From the NCBI GenBank assembly GCA_016713675.1, contig JADJOS010000004.1, positions 434,001-498,000 of the forward strand: DNA of 64,000 nt, in the 5' to 3' direction. This document shows positions 40,883-50,361 of the stretch, piece after piece. The position numbers were made by a program, and so were the translations under genes. Numbering within the stretch: the first letter of the stretch is position 1; each line of letters opens with the position of its first letter. The notes under the pieces are model-generated. The model had not been told where the DNA came from. It searched no databases and was given only the letters and a program-made list of their open reading frames with translations. Source of the DNA: Acidobacteriota bacterium. Its GTDB lineage: Bacteria; Acidobacteriota; Blastocatellia; Pyrinomonadales; Pyrinomonadaceae.

Positions 40883-42325
40883 ATGAAAGACCGTCTCACC
40901 AAAACCGCTTATTTGAAGTATCTAACGTGTCCCAACGAATTCTGGCTTTCGTTCCAGCCGTCGAGGCCTGAAAAGCAGCCGGACACGCTCGAGCACGAAC
41001 ATCTCCGCCAGCAAGGTTACGAAGTTGAACGGTACGTAAAAATGCTGTCCAGATTTCAGGGCGACGAGACAAAGGCGGTGGATTTCCAACGCGTTTTCCA
41101 AACGGCCGATCTTTATGCCCGAAGTGACGCCGTTGTGACCGATCGAACGAGCGGCATCGCTGAGATCTATGAAATAAAGTCATCGGCGTCCGTAAAGAAA
41201 GAGCATCTCGATGACGTCGCGTTTCAGAAAATCGTGTCCGAACGCAGCGGCACCAAGGTCGGACGTTGTTATGTAGTTACTATGAACGGCGAATATATCA
41301 GAAACGGAGATATCGACCCCGAACAGCTCTTCGTGATAAATGACGTGACCGATCAGGTCGCGGAGATCATCTCATTCACAGAAGAGCAGATCGAGGCCGC
41401 AAAGGCCTATACTGATTCAGATCCTGCTCCATCACTTGCCGACCACTGCGCGGAAAAGCTGAATTGCGAGTTTCTTAAGCTCCACTTTCCCGATCTTCCT
41501 GACTATACGGTTTTCAACATCTCGCGGATCAATAAGGCGAAGTTGAAGGAACTGCTCGACGCGGAAATTATCGACATCAGAGATGTCCCTGACGATTTCA
41601 AACTGTCAGACAAGCAGAGGATCCATGTGGCAGCGGCCAAGACGGGTCAAACATATATCGACCGCGACAAGATCGCCGAGAAGATCGGATCTTGGGAATA
41701 TCCGCTGCATTTTCTTGATTACGAGACATTCTCGTACGCTATCCCTCAGTTTGACGGCGTAAGGCCGTTTCAGCAGATGTGTTTTCAATATTCGCTGCAC
41801 ACGATCCGCGATGAAGGCGGCGATATCGAGCACAACTATTTTCTTGCGACAAGCGAAAATGATCCGCCCCGTGCCCTCGCCGCGAGTCTGTATGAACATC
41901 TCGCTGGCGATCTGGGTACAGTTTTTGTCTGGTATGAGCCGTTTGAAAAAACGCGAAATGACGAAATGGCGGCTATGTTTCCTGAATATGCCGAGTTCTT
42001 TGCAAACGTCAACGCTCACACATACGACTTGATGAAGATCTTCGCTGACAATCTTTACGTACACCCGGAATTCAAGGGAAGCAGCTCGATCAAAAAGGTC
42101 CTGCCGGTCATTGTTCCCGAACTTTCGTATAAGGAACTCGGTATCGGGGACGGAATGACGGCATCGATCAGTTGGTATCGGGCGGCAACTTGGACCACAC
42201 TCGACGAAGACGAAAAGGCTCGGATATTTAGTGACCTCGAGGCCTATTGCCATTTGGACACAAAGGCAATGGTCGAGATATATTCCAGGCTAAAGAACTT
42301 AGGTGAGGATGTTTCGGTCGGATAA
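40883..42325 (+). CDS. DUF2779 protein: Cas4/RecB-like nuclease joined to a DEDD-type exonuclease domain
   Basis: 480 residues. N-terminal YLKYLTCPNEFWLSF, then a PD-(D/E)xK core (ARSDAVV ... AEIYEIKSSASVKKEHLDDVAFQ; residues about 75-115) and cysteines in DHCAEKLNCEFL that could complete an Fe-S cluster as in Cas4. The C-terminal half has HFLDYETFSYAIPQF and SDLEAYCHLDTKAMVEIY, the RNase-H-like DEDD exonuclease signature of DUF2779. It probably processes DNA ends; biological role unknown. No cas genes are near. It converges with 42328-42618, 2 bp apart. Confidence 0.88.
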   Translation: MKDRLTKTAYLKYLTCPNEFWLSFQPSRPEKQPDTLEHEHLRQQGYEVERYVKMLSRFQGDETKAVDFQRVFQTADLYARSDAVVTDRTSGIAEIYEIKSSASVKKEHLDDVAFQKIVSERSGTKVGRCYVVTMNGEYIRNGDIDPEQLFVINDVTDQVAEIISFTEEQIEAAKAYTDSDPAPSLADHCAEKLNCEFLKLHFPDLPDYTVFNISRINKAKLKELLDAEIIDIRDVPDDFKLSDKQRIHVAAAKTGQTYIDRDKIAEKIGSWEYPLHFLDYETFSYAIPQFDGVRPFQQMCFQYSLHTIRDEGGDIEHNYFLATSENDPPRALAASLYEHLAGDLGTVFVWYEPFEKTRNDEMAAMFPEYAEFFANVNAHTYDLMKIFADNLYVHPEFKGSSSIKKVLPVIVPELSYKELGIGDGMTASISWYRAATWTTLDEDEKARIFSDLEAYCHLDTKAMVEIYSRLKNLGEDVSVG

Positions 42326-42327
42326 AC

Positions 42328-42618
42328 TCAGCCCGCTGATTCGGTTTCTGCGGCATCTGCCGTGGTTTCGCCGCCGAGGGCTTCGAGTGCGGCAGCAGCT
42401 TTCTTCGAGCTGCGGCTTACGGCCGGCGTCGGAACTTTGCGGCCCGTCAGGACGATCAAGTTAAGTTTGATCCGCCTGTCGCGAGACTGTGCGGCATCGG
42501 GATCGGTGTAGTCGTAATCGAACGAATAGATATAATGGCCGGTGGCAAGTTTCTTGCAAACATCTTCCGGCAGGTGAAAACAGTATGCATCAGCATAATG
42601 TCCGAGTCCCTGTGTCAT
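42328..42618 (-). CDS. Hypothetical protein, 96 aa
   Basis: Starts at the ATG at 42618 (MTQGLGHYADAYCFHLPEDV); the longer frame runs through a terminator and is rejected. A compact N-terminal part (VCKKLATGHYIYSFDYDYTD) and a Lys/Ala-rich, acidic tail (SSKKAAAALEALGGETTADA). No family recognised. A terminator lies just upstream, belonging to the RRM gene. Confidence 0.6.
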   Translation of the reverse strand: MTQGLGHYADAYCFHLPEDVCKKLATGHYIYSFDYDYTDPDAAQSRDRRIKLNLIVLTGRKVPTPAVSRSSKKAAAALEALGGETTADAAETESAG

Positions 42619-42663
42619 TCCTTGATTGTACCACGCTTGCCCGGTTTTACTCCTGAAAATAAA

Positions 42664-42696
42664 AAATGCCCGCAGAGCTTTCACTCGCGGGCATTT
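42664..42696 (-). terminator. Terminator of the RRM gene
   Basis: Perfect 10-bp stem AAATGCCCGC (42664-42673) / GCGGGCATTT (42687-42696) with a 13-nt loop and, on the minus strand, a run of T after the stem. A second dyad AAGATCT-ATT-AGATCTT (42701-42717) lies between the stem and the stop codon. Confidence 0.8.
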
Positions 42697-42724
42697 ATTT
42701 AAGATCTATTAGATCTTTTGCAAA

Positions 42725-43084
42725 CTACCAACGGCCGCCGCCGCCGCCGCCGTATCCACCGCCGCCGCCGCCGCCGTAGCCGCCGCCGCCGCGATTACCA
42801 CCGCGACCGCCACCGCCACCGCCGCCTGAGCGGTTTTCCTGCGGTTTAGCTTCGTTGACCTTGAGTTCACGGCCATCGACTTCTTTGCCGTTGAGCTGTG
42901 CGATAGCGTTTTCGCCATCAGCCTGCGAAGCCATTTCGACGAAAGCGAATCCGCGTGAGCGGCCCGTTTCGCGGTCTTCGATGATGTTTGTCGATTCGAC
43001 AGTTCCGATCGCACCAAAAAGGTCGTTCAGATCCTGGTTGCTTGTGTTGAAGGAAAGATTTCCTACATATAATTTCATTGACAT
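42725..43084 (-). CDS. Glycine-rich RNA-recognition-motif (RRM) protein
   Basis: 119 residues: one RRM with RNP2 KLYVGNLSF and RNP1 RSRGFAFVEM (residues 4-80), then a tail of Gly with interspersed Tyr/Arg/Asn (GGGGYGG units) ending GGGRW. This is the bacterial glycine-rich RNA-binding protein type, related to cyanobacterial Rbp proteins that are induced by cold. The start is supported by the exact RRM boundary. A 288-bp leader and intergenic region with a GCGTAC/GTACGC hairpin (about 43259-43278) lies upstream, divergent from the sigma gene. Confidence 0.93.
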   Translation of the reverse strand: MSMKLYVGNLSFNTSNQDLNDLFGAIGTVESTNIIEDRETGRSRGFAFVEMASQADGENAIAQLNGKEVDGRELKVNEAKPQENRSGGGGGGGRGGNRGGGGYGGGGGGGYGGGGGGRW

Positions 43085-43372
43085 TTTTTTATTTACCTTT
43101 TCCCTTCTCGGGAATTCTTAAGAAGCGTCGAATCGAACAAGTGGCTTTGTTAAAGGCAGATGGACGGATTTCGGATACTCAAAAAACTAACAGAGCGTAC
43201 TTCTAATTAACTATACAGGGCCCGCTCTCAAACTTATCCAAAATCGCTAAAGACGAAGCGCGTACCGTTTTCGTACGCGAGAGTAGGATTAACAGTTACT
43301 ATGATGCACGTATTGTAGATTAATAGCAAATTGTTTTTAATGTCCGCATCAAGTTAGAATATTGGCATCCCG

Positions 43373-43930
43373 ATGAACACACACGGCGTTACAGATCTTC
43401 TCATCAAATTGTCAGACGGCAAACGCGATGTCGTGGACGAACTCTTGCCGATGATCTACGACGAACTCAAGCGCATTGCCGCTAGCTACCTCCGACGCGA
43501 ACGCAGCGATCATACGCTCCAGCCGACAGCCCTTGTAAACGAAGCCTATATGAAGATGGTCGACATTACGCAGGTCTCGTGGCAGAACAAAGCCCATTTC
43601 GTCGGGGTCGCGGCCAACCAAATGCGGCGGATCCTCGTCGATCACGCCCGCAAACACAACGCCGAAAAACGCGGCGGCGAATTTCAAATAATGACCCTCA
43701 ACGAAGAGATCGACGCCTCGGACGAACAGTCCGCCGACCTCATCGCCCTCGATGACGCCCTCACCGAGCTTGCCAAAATGGACCCGACCAAAGCAAAGAT
43801 CGTCGAACTCCGATATTTCGGCGGCCTCACCACGGACGAAACCGCCGAGGTCCTCGGCGTCTCATCCATCACCGTCAAACGCCACTGGAAAATGACCAAG
43901 GCGTGGTTGTACGGGCAACTCTCGAAATGA
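43373..43930 (+). CDS. ECF-type RNA polymerase sigma factor (TIGR02999-like)
   Basis: 185 residues. Region 2: LKRIAASYLRRERSDHTLQPTALVNEAYMKM and VGVAANQMRRILVDHARKHNAEKRGG; region 4: LAKMDPTKAKIVELRYFGGL, TTDETAEVLGVSSITVKRHWKMTKAWLYGQL. This subgroup is abundant in Acidobacteriota and Planctomycetes and commonly lies beside Ser/Thr kinases, which may control it; here no kinase is adjacent. No anti-sigma gene is visible. A 109-bp palindrome begins directly after the stop. Confidence 0.92.
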   Translation: MNTHGVTDLLIKLSDGKRDVVDELLPMIYDELKRIAASYLRRERSDHTLQPTALVNEAYMKMVDITQVSWQNKAHFVGVAANQMRRILVDHARKHNAEKRGGEFQIMTLNEEIDASDEQSADLIALDDALTELAKMDPTKAKIVELRYFGGLTTDETAEVLGVSSITVKRHWKMTKAWLYGQLSK

Positions 43931-44039
43931 CTGGAGGATCAAGCATCCTTGCTTGCCTGCGTAAATATTCGAAAATTAGTGCTTTCACAAAACTAAAACG
44001 ACCCAGATAAAGGGCAAGCGGGGATGCTTGCAACTCCAG
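43931..44039. repeat. 109-bp imperfect palindromic element
   Basis: Outer arms CTGGAG (43931-43936) and CTCCAG (44034-44039); inside them AAGCATCC...TTGCTTGCC (43941-43957) faces GGCAAGC...GGGATGCTT (44013-44029). The centre (about 55 bp) is AT-rich. It begins immediately after the sigma stop codon and reads like a miniature inverted-repeat element or a very large terminator stem. Confidence 0.65.
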
Positions 44040-44122
44040 TCGTGATACTTTTTTCAATCCAGTTTCGCCTTAACAATCGACGGACGCTATTCGTTCGAAA
44101 TTCATACTTAGGAGAAACTGCA

Positions 44123-44674
44123 ATGATCAACCATATTTCTTTCGGAGTTAAAAACCCTGAACACGTCGCCAATATTCTCGCCGAGCTTTGGGGCGGCTAC
44201 GCATTTCCGTTCCCGCCGAGCCCCGGCGGTTATGTGGCGTTTGCTGACGATGGTAAAGGAACGCTTGTCGAGCTCGTACCTATCGACGTCAATCTCGTGC
44301 CCGGGATCGGATTGCCCGATGAGGCGACATTTAGCAAAGAGACCAGAACCGACGATTTCGAAGGCACGTTCCTTCCGGGAAACGAACCGTCGCTCTTCGG
44401 CTCTGTTCACCTCAATATAAATTCGCCTCTCGACGAAGAATCGATCAAGGCGATCGCCAAGCGCGAAGGCTGGCGCTGTTTTACCGCAAACCGCGGCCGC
44501 GGACTGTTTCAATTGATCGAATTCTGGATCGAAGACCGCTTTATGCTCGAGGTAAATACACCCGAAATGACCGAGGCCTATCAGAACATGGCAACGCCGG
44601 AAAATTGGGCAAATTTCCTCCAGTCACCTATGCCGCCAAAGTATGCTGACAACTATGCAGGCTTGGTCGGTTAA
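44123..44674 (+). CDS. VOC-like conserved hypothetical protein
   Basis: 183 residues from the ATG at 44123, with GGAGAA eight bases upstream; the longer frame is rejected. MINHISFGVKNPEHVANILAEL and LFGSVHLNINSPLDEESIKAIA look like the two half-modules of the vicinal oxygen chelate fold, and LIEFWIEDRFMLEVNTPEM closes it. There is no signal peptide. Ligand and reaction unknown. It stands alone between a palindrome and a convergent lipoprotein gene. Confidence 0.75.
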   Translation: MINHISFGVKNPEHVANILAELWGGYAFPFPPSPGGYVAFADDGKGTLVELVPIDVNLVPGIGLPDEATFSKETRTDDFEGTFLPGNEPSLFGSVHLNINSPLDEESIKAIAKREGWRCFTANRGRGLFQLIEFWIEDRFMLEVNTPEMTEAYQNMATPENWANFLQSPMPPKYADNYAGLVG

Positions 44675-44754
44675 CCAGAAAAATGTATGAGCAACGGCCT
44701 CGGTCACGTCAGAAATAACTGGCCGAGGCCGATCTCTCCATTGCAACCAATATT

Positions 44755-45516
44755 CTATTTTCCGCCGGTCGTGCTTCCTGACGCTTTTTTCACAGGAGCT
44801 TTTGCCTTAGCGAGAGCCGCACTGATCGGAGCCGAATCATAAGAAAACGTCATATCGCCGCCTAGCTGAGTTCCCTGCTGCGTCGAGATCGAATTGCCGA
44901 CCTCGAGATCGATCGCCACCGTTCCATTCGCGGCTTTGGTCCATGCAGCGGGCAGCACGACGATCGAGTTCCTTGCCTTGTCATAATACGCCTCGGCCAT
45001 ATCGCCCGGACCCGAGCTGACGATCACCATCTGGTTGTTCAATTCCAAATTCAGAACTGCAGTATCCGGCGGCGTACCGGTCAATGGAACTGCGACCGGC
45101 GTCGTGCCGTTGACCGCGAGCTTTGCCGGGGTCAAACCGATCCTCGTTAGATCGATCTTATTCGTATACGTCTTCGAGTTTCGATCCGTGAACGCAAAGA
45201 CGCCTTCGACTGTCTTATTCGAGACCGTGGTGGTGTAGTAGGTTCCCGATGTCGTATTAAGATTCTCCTTCATCGGCTGGCCGTTGAACGTTACGCTGCT
45301 CGGCGGGCTTAATGCGAGTGTCGTCCCGGTCTTGCCGCCAATTCTGAAATAAGCTGTCACGTCATAATTCTGCCCGTTCTGTGCGATCGAATAACTCTGA
45401 TAGATCTCGGTCTGCTCGACCTTATTCGATGGCGTTGTGTCATTCGACGGGCAAGCTCCGCCGGTGAAAAATATTATTCCGATAAAGAAAAGTGCGGTCT
45501 TCAAAACTACTTTCAT
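44755..45516 (-). CDS. Lipoprotein, function unknown
   Basis: About 253 residues from the ATG at 45516; lipoprotein signal peptide KVVLKTALFFIGIIFF with lipobox TGGAC. The mature chain is beta-rich and Thr/Asn-rich (YSIAQNGQNYDVTAYFRIGG, VTFNGQPMKENLNTTSG, FTDRNSKTYTNKIDL), with a C-terminal Lys/Ala/Ser tail. It resembles an immunoglobulin-like or calcium-free beta-sandwich domain in composition only. No family recognised. Confidence 0.75.
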   Translation of the reverse strand: MKVVLKTALFFIGIIFFTGGACPSNDTTPSNKVEQTEIYQSYSIAQNGQNYDVTAYFRIGGKTGTTLALSPPSSVTFNGQPMKENLNTTSGTYYTTTVSNKTVEGVFAFTDRNSKTYTNKIDLTRIGLTPAKLAVNGTTPVAVPLTGTPPDTAVLNLELNNQMVIVSSGPGDMAEAYYDKARNSIVVLPAAWTKAANGTVAIDLEVGNSISTQQGTQLGGDMTFSYDSAPISAALAKAKAPVKKASGSTTGGK

Positions 45517-45689
45517 TTGTTGCTCGTTCCTCTCAATACTCATTCAGCATATGGAACTTAGCACTTCGCCGTTTCCATGGCAAGAGAATATTTGCTAGCC
45601 GCTGATACTTTTTTTCAGCCACTCTCGCCTTACCTGTTGACGGCGGCATTCGCCGACTTTAATTCATAAAAGAGGATAGGAGAGCAATC

Positions 45690-47132
45690 ATGAAAAACAC
45701 GATCTTATACATAATGTCGGCGATCTTAATGGTCTCGGGCTCCGCTCTGGCGGACACCAAGGTCAAGATCAAACAGACCATGAGCGGCCAGACGATGGAA
45801 AATACGACCTACATCAAAGGGAAACGCCAACGCACCGAAATGATGGGCGGAACGATGATCTCGCTTACACAGTGTGACCTCGGTCGCGATCTGCAGATGA
45901 ATCCCGGTACAAAGACCTACACGGTAACCTATTACGACGACGGAACAAGCACCCCCGGAGCGGTCAAAACCGGACAGTCGGGCCCAGTTACCAAAGGCGG
46001 CACGATGACCGTCACAACGACGATCAAGGACACCGGCGAACGCAAACAGATGTTCGGCTTCACAGCACGACATATCATCCAGACGATCGAGACCGATTCA
46101 TCGGCGGACGCTTGTCTCCCGTCCAAAACGAAAATGGAAATGGACATGTGGGTGATCGACGCCGAATTCGGCATCGCCTGCACACAGACGCGTCAATACA
46201 ACGGAAATAACGGCGGCAAGTCCGCCGGGTGTCAAGACAAGATCGTGCAGAAAACGCTCGGTACAGGCAAATCGGGATATCCACTGTGGCAGAAGATGAC
46301 CTCGTTCGATGCGAGCGGCAAAGAGAGCTTCTCGATGACACAGGAAGTCGTCGAACTCTCGAAAGCAACCCTCGACCAGGCCCTTTTCGAAGCACCGGCC
46401 GATTATCGCGAAGTTAAGTCGGCATCGGAAATGTACACGGCATCAAGCACATCCGGCGTTTCGTACAATGGACCAATCAACGGCTCCGGCAGCAGCAGCT
46501 CATCGTCTTCGGGGATGAGTTCGAGTATTCGAAACGCCGCAGATCTTCGCAACGACGCACCAACCTCGGTCGGTGCAAAGAAAGAAGGCACGGTCCGTAT
46601 CGGACTCGCCGGAGTCAAGACCGGAGCGGTCGGCGAGGGCATCACGGCCGCCGATCTTAGTGCCGCTATCCAAAATTCGCTCGGTTCTTATCTCAAAGGC
46701 ACCAAGGTAGAGATCGTGCCGCTCGAAGCAAAACTCGCCTCAGCTCAGGCTGACGAAGCAAAGCAGAAAGAGTGCGACTACATTTTGACCGCAACTGCTT
46801 CACACAAGAAAGGCGGCGGCGGAGGGTTTGGAGGCTTTGGCAAAATGCTCGGCTCTGTCGTGAGCCAGACCGGCATCGGAGCGACGGGCAGCACGGTCGG
46901 GAACATTGCCGGACAAATGGCAACAACTGCGATCGTCTCAGCAACGTCGCTTTCGGGAAACGTCAAGTCAAAGGACGAACTGACCCTCGACCTCGCCATC
47001 ATTTCGACCGCGAACAACAGCTCGGTACTCGCCAAGCAGTTCAAAGCAAAGGCCAAATCGAACGGCGACGATATTATCTCGACGGTCGTCGAACAAGCGG
47101 CCCAAGCTATCGTCGACACAGTTGGTAAATAA
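45690..47132 (+). CDS. Secreted protein with DUF4412-like N-terminal part and C-terminal domain of unknown function
   Basis: 480 residues. Signal peptide MKNTILYIMSAILMVSGSALA. The N-terminal half (ADTKVKIKQTMSGQTMENTTYIKGKRQRTEM..., CDLGRDLQMNPGTKTY) resembles DUF4412-type periplasmic proteins. A Ser-rich linker (GSGSSSSSSSGMSSS) leads to a second domain: VRIGLAGVKTGAVGEGI, CDYILTATASHKKGGGGGFG, TVGNIAGQMATTAI, SKDELTLDLAIIS. That half recalls TolB/curli-type assembly proteins but lacks clear signatures. AGGAGAG precedes the ATG. First of a plus-strand run of exported proteins. Confidence 0.8.
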   Translation: MKNTILYIMSAILMVSGSALADTKVKIKQTMSGQTMENTTYIKGKRQRTEMMGGTMISLTQCDLGRDLQMNPGTKTYTVTYYDDGTSTPGAVKTGQSGPVTKGGTMTVTTTIKDTGERKQMFGFTARHIIQTIETDSSADACLPSKTKMEMDMWVIDAEFGIACTQTRQYNGNNGGKSAGCQDKIVQKTLGTGKSGYPLWQKMTSFDASGKESFSMTQEVVELSKATLDQALFEAPADYREVKSASEMYTASSTSGVSYNGPINGSGSSSSSSSGMSSSIRNAADLRNDAPTSVGAKKEGTVRIGLAGVKTGAVGEGITAADLSAAIQNSLGSYLKGTKVEIVPLEAKLASAQADEAKQKECDYILTATASHKKGGGGGFGGFGKMLGSVVSQTGIGATGSTVGNIAGQMATTAIVSATSLSGNVKSKDELTLDLAIISTANNSSVLAKQFKAKAKSNGDDIISTVVEQAAQAIVDTVGK

Positions 47133-47363
47133 ACGCATGGGTGGCCGGTTTGATGTCGATCACGCCGGCCACATTGACCAAATTGGCTTTTTGGTCAATT
47201 TTTGCAAACTTCCCGCAATTATCTGCGTAAAAACATTGAGGACAATTTCGTCGCTCGATCGGGTCTCGTACCTGATCTTTCATTAAGATTGGTCTCGAAC
47301 CCGCCATTTCGGCAGTCGAAGGCCTGTTCGGCCTTCCTATACATACTTAGTGAGGTAAATCAT

Positions 47364-47753
47364 ATGTTTCGAACAATCCGTAATTATCTACCGATCATCT
47401 CTCTTTCCCTGGTCATTTCAACTACTTCCCTTCTCGCGGCTCCCGTGACGCTCGAAGGTGCAAAAACAAGAACGATCCACGTCGATGCCGCCGATGACCA
47501 TAGCTTCTACAACGAAGTCCTGGCCAACGGAGGCAAAGATACCTACACGCTCAGCGTGGGCACAAACAAGGAAACACGGGTCGTCATCCGCTCGGAAAAA
47601 GCGATCTCGCTCAAGGTTCAGGCTCCCGACGGCAGTTTCCGGAGCTATGCTCCGGAGAAATACTTCAGTCTTGATCTCAAGGCCGACGGCGAATACACGC
47701 TCGATCTCGAGGCGATAACGGTGTCGCTATACACGCTTGAGGTTACCCAGTGA
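47364..47753 (+). CDS. Small secreted protein, function unknown
   Basis: 129 residues from the ATG at 47364 (GAGG eight bases upstream). Signal peptide (YLPIISLSLVISTTSLLAAP) then a small beta-sandwich-like chain: GKDTYTLSVGTNKETRVVIR, SLKVQAPDGSFRSYAPEKYF, ADGEYTLDLEAITVSLYTLEV. It resembles the pre-peptidase C-terminal type of beta domain in spacing only. It lies between two larger exported proteins on the same strand. Confidence 0.75.
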   Translation: MFRTIRNYLPIISLSLVISTTSLLAAPVTLEGAKTRTIHVDAADDHSFYNEVLANGGKDTYTLSVGTNKETRVVIRSEKAISLKVQAPDGSFRSYAPEKYFSLDLKADGEYTLDLEAITVSLYTLEVTQ

Positions 47754-47889
47754 CCTTATTGTCAACTGTACTTACCTATGCGGGCCTCACGGTCCGCATT
47801 TTTTTGATACCAACGCCTGTTCCTTCTCGCCTTACATTTCAAAGAGCAGCGAACTCTCTCGCGGTTCCTAAAATTCGAAGGTGAGCAAA

Positions 47890-50316
47890 ATGAAACGCAC
47901 AATATTCAAACAGATCCTGATCTCGCTATTGCTACTCAACTTCTTGACCGGGAGTGCGGTCATCGGACAAACGACCCGGACGGTAAGAGGCAGTTCCGGT
48001 AAATGGGGAACGCCGAAAAACGGCTGTCAGGGCGGATGGAGCGGCGTTGTTAACTTTTCAAAGACGCTGAAAGATTCGCTCGAGTCCGATGAGCCCGGCA
48101 TCCGCAAGGCGATGGACCGCATCAAGCACAAGACCTCGCGAAACTACGATTATGCGGCACGAACGGTCGTTGACGGCACCGCACCGCAAAACCCGGTCGT
48201 CAATTCAAAGGTCGCATTCTCCGATACGGATCTGAGTTGGGGCCAGGAAAAGGTCTTTGACACGTGCAATTCGCGAGAGAACGGGCACTGGTTCATCATC
48301 GAGGGCACCGACGACCGGCAGACTCAAGCTCAGGCCGAAGGGCCGGCTAGGTCGTTCAATCTGAGTGTCGATGAGCTCAACGGCAGCTACAGTTTTAACC
48401 TTGCCCTACCGGACGCGAAAGGCACGTTCAAACGTGAGGAACACACAACGCGCTCAGGCCATTGCCAGGCGAAGAACAATCTTCCGTACGACCGATCGAC
48501 GAACGAAGCGTTCTCGATCAAAGGCGAGACTTTCTCGATCGCCGGCGAAAAGCTCAACCCGCAAAACCCCGACCACATTTCCGGAACTAAGATCTGGGGC
48601 GACGACGGAAAAGGACAGGTTCGTTCGTTCATTTATCAAGTCACCTGGCGGTTCACACGCTGCCCGCAAAAGCTGCTGATCACCGAGCTGAAATTCGAGC
48701 ATCCGCAATTTCCCAACTTCGAGGACTGGAAAGCGATCGAAATGCCGCACGGCACGATCGACGGCAACAGGATCAAGGTAAAAGCAAAGGTCCTGAATAT
48801 GTCAGCCGAAGATAAATACGCCGATCTCAAGATCGTGGAAACCTACAAGGGTGACAAATACAACTACTCACGCCCCGACGAACCGCTGCCTGAGCCCCAA
48901 ATCTCGTTCAAGATCGACGCGGGCGAGGAACGTGAATTCGAATTCATTTGGGACAGCGATGGCCAGGCTTGGTTCGACGACGGACGTCCGCACCTTTTTC
49001 ACCGCATCAAGGCCGAACTCGCCGAGGCCGGCAAGAAGAAGGACGAAAAGGAAGAGATGCTTCATATCGCACCCAAACCGGTCGTTCTCGCTCACGGAAT
49101 GTACTCCGATCACAATATTTGGGATCCGCTCTATCAAAATTTGATGGGAGATCGTCACAGTTATCAGTGGAAGGCCTATCTTGTCGGCGGCAAACCGCAG
49201 CACGGGGCGATGCGGATGGGCAAGTGGAACGGGACCGACGCGAGTTTTTACTCCGTCTACGAGAATGCCGAGCAGCTCGCAAAATACGTGAAACACGCCC
49301 AGTTGGAATCGAACGCCTGGCACGTCGATATCGTGGCCCACTCGACGGGCGGACTGGTCGCCCGGCTCTATTTGCAGAAACATATGCCGGTCTTGCCGGA
49401 TGCACGCCCCCTCGTCAAACATCTCATCATGCTCGGCACGCCGAATGGCGGCGTGCCCTGTATCGATGTAATGGTCGCAAAGCTCGGCATGTTCAAACAT
49501 GACCAGCGTCCGCTGAAAGAACTGACCAATGACGAGATGCTTGATTTTAACAAGTACGTCGTCAACAACGGCGGTACAAAGCTCTCTGCCCTGGCCGGTA
49601 ATCCTGTGCCGATCGTCTGCGGCGGGCTCGAGTGGAATGATGGCTTTGTCACCGTCAAATCGGCGACATATGGTGTCGCGGAAAACGGCGAGGCCAATGA
49701 CTTCAACTATCAACTCGTCAACGCCAAGAACTTTGGCAATTTCGTCATGCCGCACCTGGTCACGGGGCCAAAGCGAACATATCCGCTTCCGGTGAGGAAT
49801 GACCCGACCGACTGGCGGCGTTGGCAGGTCAACAACGGCAATTTCGGCGCAAATAGCGGTTCACGCTCAAACGGCGGCAGCGATCTGTTGACGAACGCAT
49901 ATTCACCTGACAATGCTTACGCCGGATTATTTGGCGACAGCGTGACGAGCCGCATTTCCGGCCCGAATGCAGCCGCTATCGAATCGCCGTTCACGGTTGT
50001 CGAGCAGACGTTTGCAAAACAGCTCAAGATCGGACCGCGTCAAACTGTCGAGATCGATATGCCTGTCGAAGCGGCACCAAATCTCGGCGTCACCTTGATC
50101 GCCGATCCCGGCGTTTCAGTTTCGCTCTTAGACCCGAACGGAACACTTGTCAGCCGTAGCCTGGCCTCGTCGCCGCTTGCGTCACAACTATTGCGAATGC
50201 TGTTTACCCTGAAACCGGTTTCGAAGTCCGTATGGAAACTTAAGATCGAAAATACGACGGACCTCGAACAGTCCTTTGCCGGATTTTCGTGGTCGCTGGA
50301 GGAACTTCCCAAATAA
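47890..50316 (+). CDS. Secreted alpha/beta-hydrolase (lipase/esterase-like)
   Basis: 808 residues from the ATG at 47890 (AAGG eight bases upstream; a GTG at 47881 is possible). Signal peptide (IFKQILISLLLLNFLTGSAVIG); an N-terminal beta-rich region of about 390 residues; the hydrolase core with oxyanion HG in PVVLAHGMYSDHNIWD (near 398), nucleophile Ser in IVAHSTGGLVARLY (near 484), LIMLGTPNGGVP, acid in WNDGFVTVKSAT and His in NFVMPHLVTG; a C-terminal beta domain. It would hydrolyse a lipid or ester outside the cell. The active-site arrangement resembles the PGAP1/lipase class 2 type. Confidence 0.88.
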   Translation: MKRTIFKQILISLLLLNFLTGSAVIGQTTRTVRGSSGKWGTPKNGCQGGWSGVVNFSKTLKDSLESDEPGIRKAMDRIKHKTSRNYDYAARTVVDGTAPQNPVVNSKVAFSDTDLSWGQEKVFDTCNSRENGHWFIIEGTDDRQTQAQAEGPARSFNLSVDELNGSYSFNLALPDAKGTFKREEHTTRSGHCQAKNNLPYDRSTNEAFSIKGETFSIAGEKLNPQNPDHISGTKIWGDDGKGQVRSFIYQVTWRFTRCPQKLLITELKFEHPQFPNFEDWKAIEMPHGTIDGNRIKVKAKVLNMSAEDKYADLKIVETYKGDKYNYSRPDEPLPEPQISFKIDAGEEREFEFIWDSDGQAWFDDGRPHLFHRIKAELAEAGKKKDEKEEMLHIAPKPVVLAHGMYSDHNIWDPLYQNLMGDRHSYQWKAYLVGGKPQHGAMRMGKWNGTDASFYSVYENAEQLAKYVKHAQLESNAWHVDIVAHSTGGLVARLYLQKHMPVLPDARPLVKHLIMLGTPNGGVPCIDVMVAKLGMFKHDQRPLKELTNDEMLDFNKYVVNNGGTKLSALAGNPVPIVCGGLEWNDGFVTVKSATYGVAENGEANDFNYQLVNAKNFGNFVMPHLVTGPKRTYPLPVRNDPTDWRRWQVNNGNFGANSGSRSNGGSDLLTNAYSPDNAYAGLFGDSVTSRISGPNAAAIESPFTVVEQTFAKQLKIGPRQTVEIDMPVEAAPNLGVTLIADPGVSVSLLDPNGTLVSRSLASSPLASQLLRMLFTLKPVSKSVWKLKIENTTDLEQSFAGFSWSLEELPK

Positions 50317-50361
50317 ATAACTACGGCCTCAAGGGCCAAACCTTAATAAAGGAGAAACACA

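Noticed and set aside
48868..49755. Minus-strand 295-codon frame opposite the lipase gene
   Set aside because: It is the antisense shadow of a well-supported gene with active-site motifs; its protein is rich in Arg/His/Asp without domain features.
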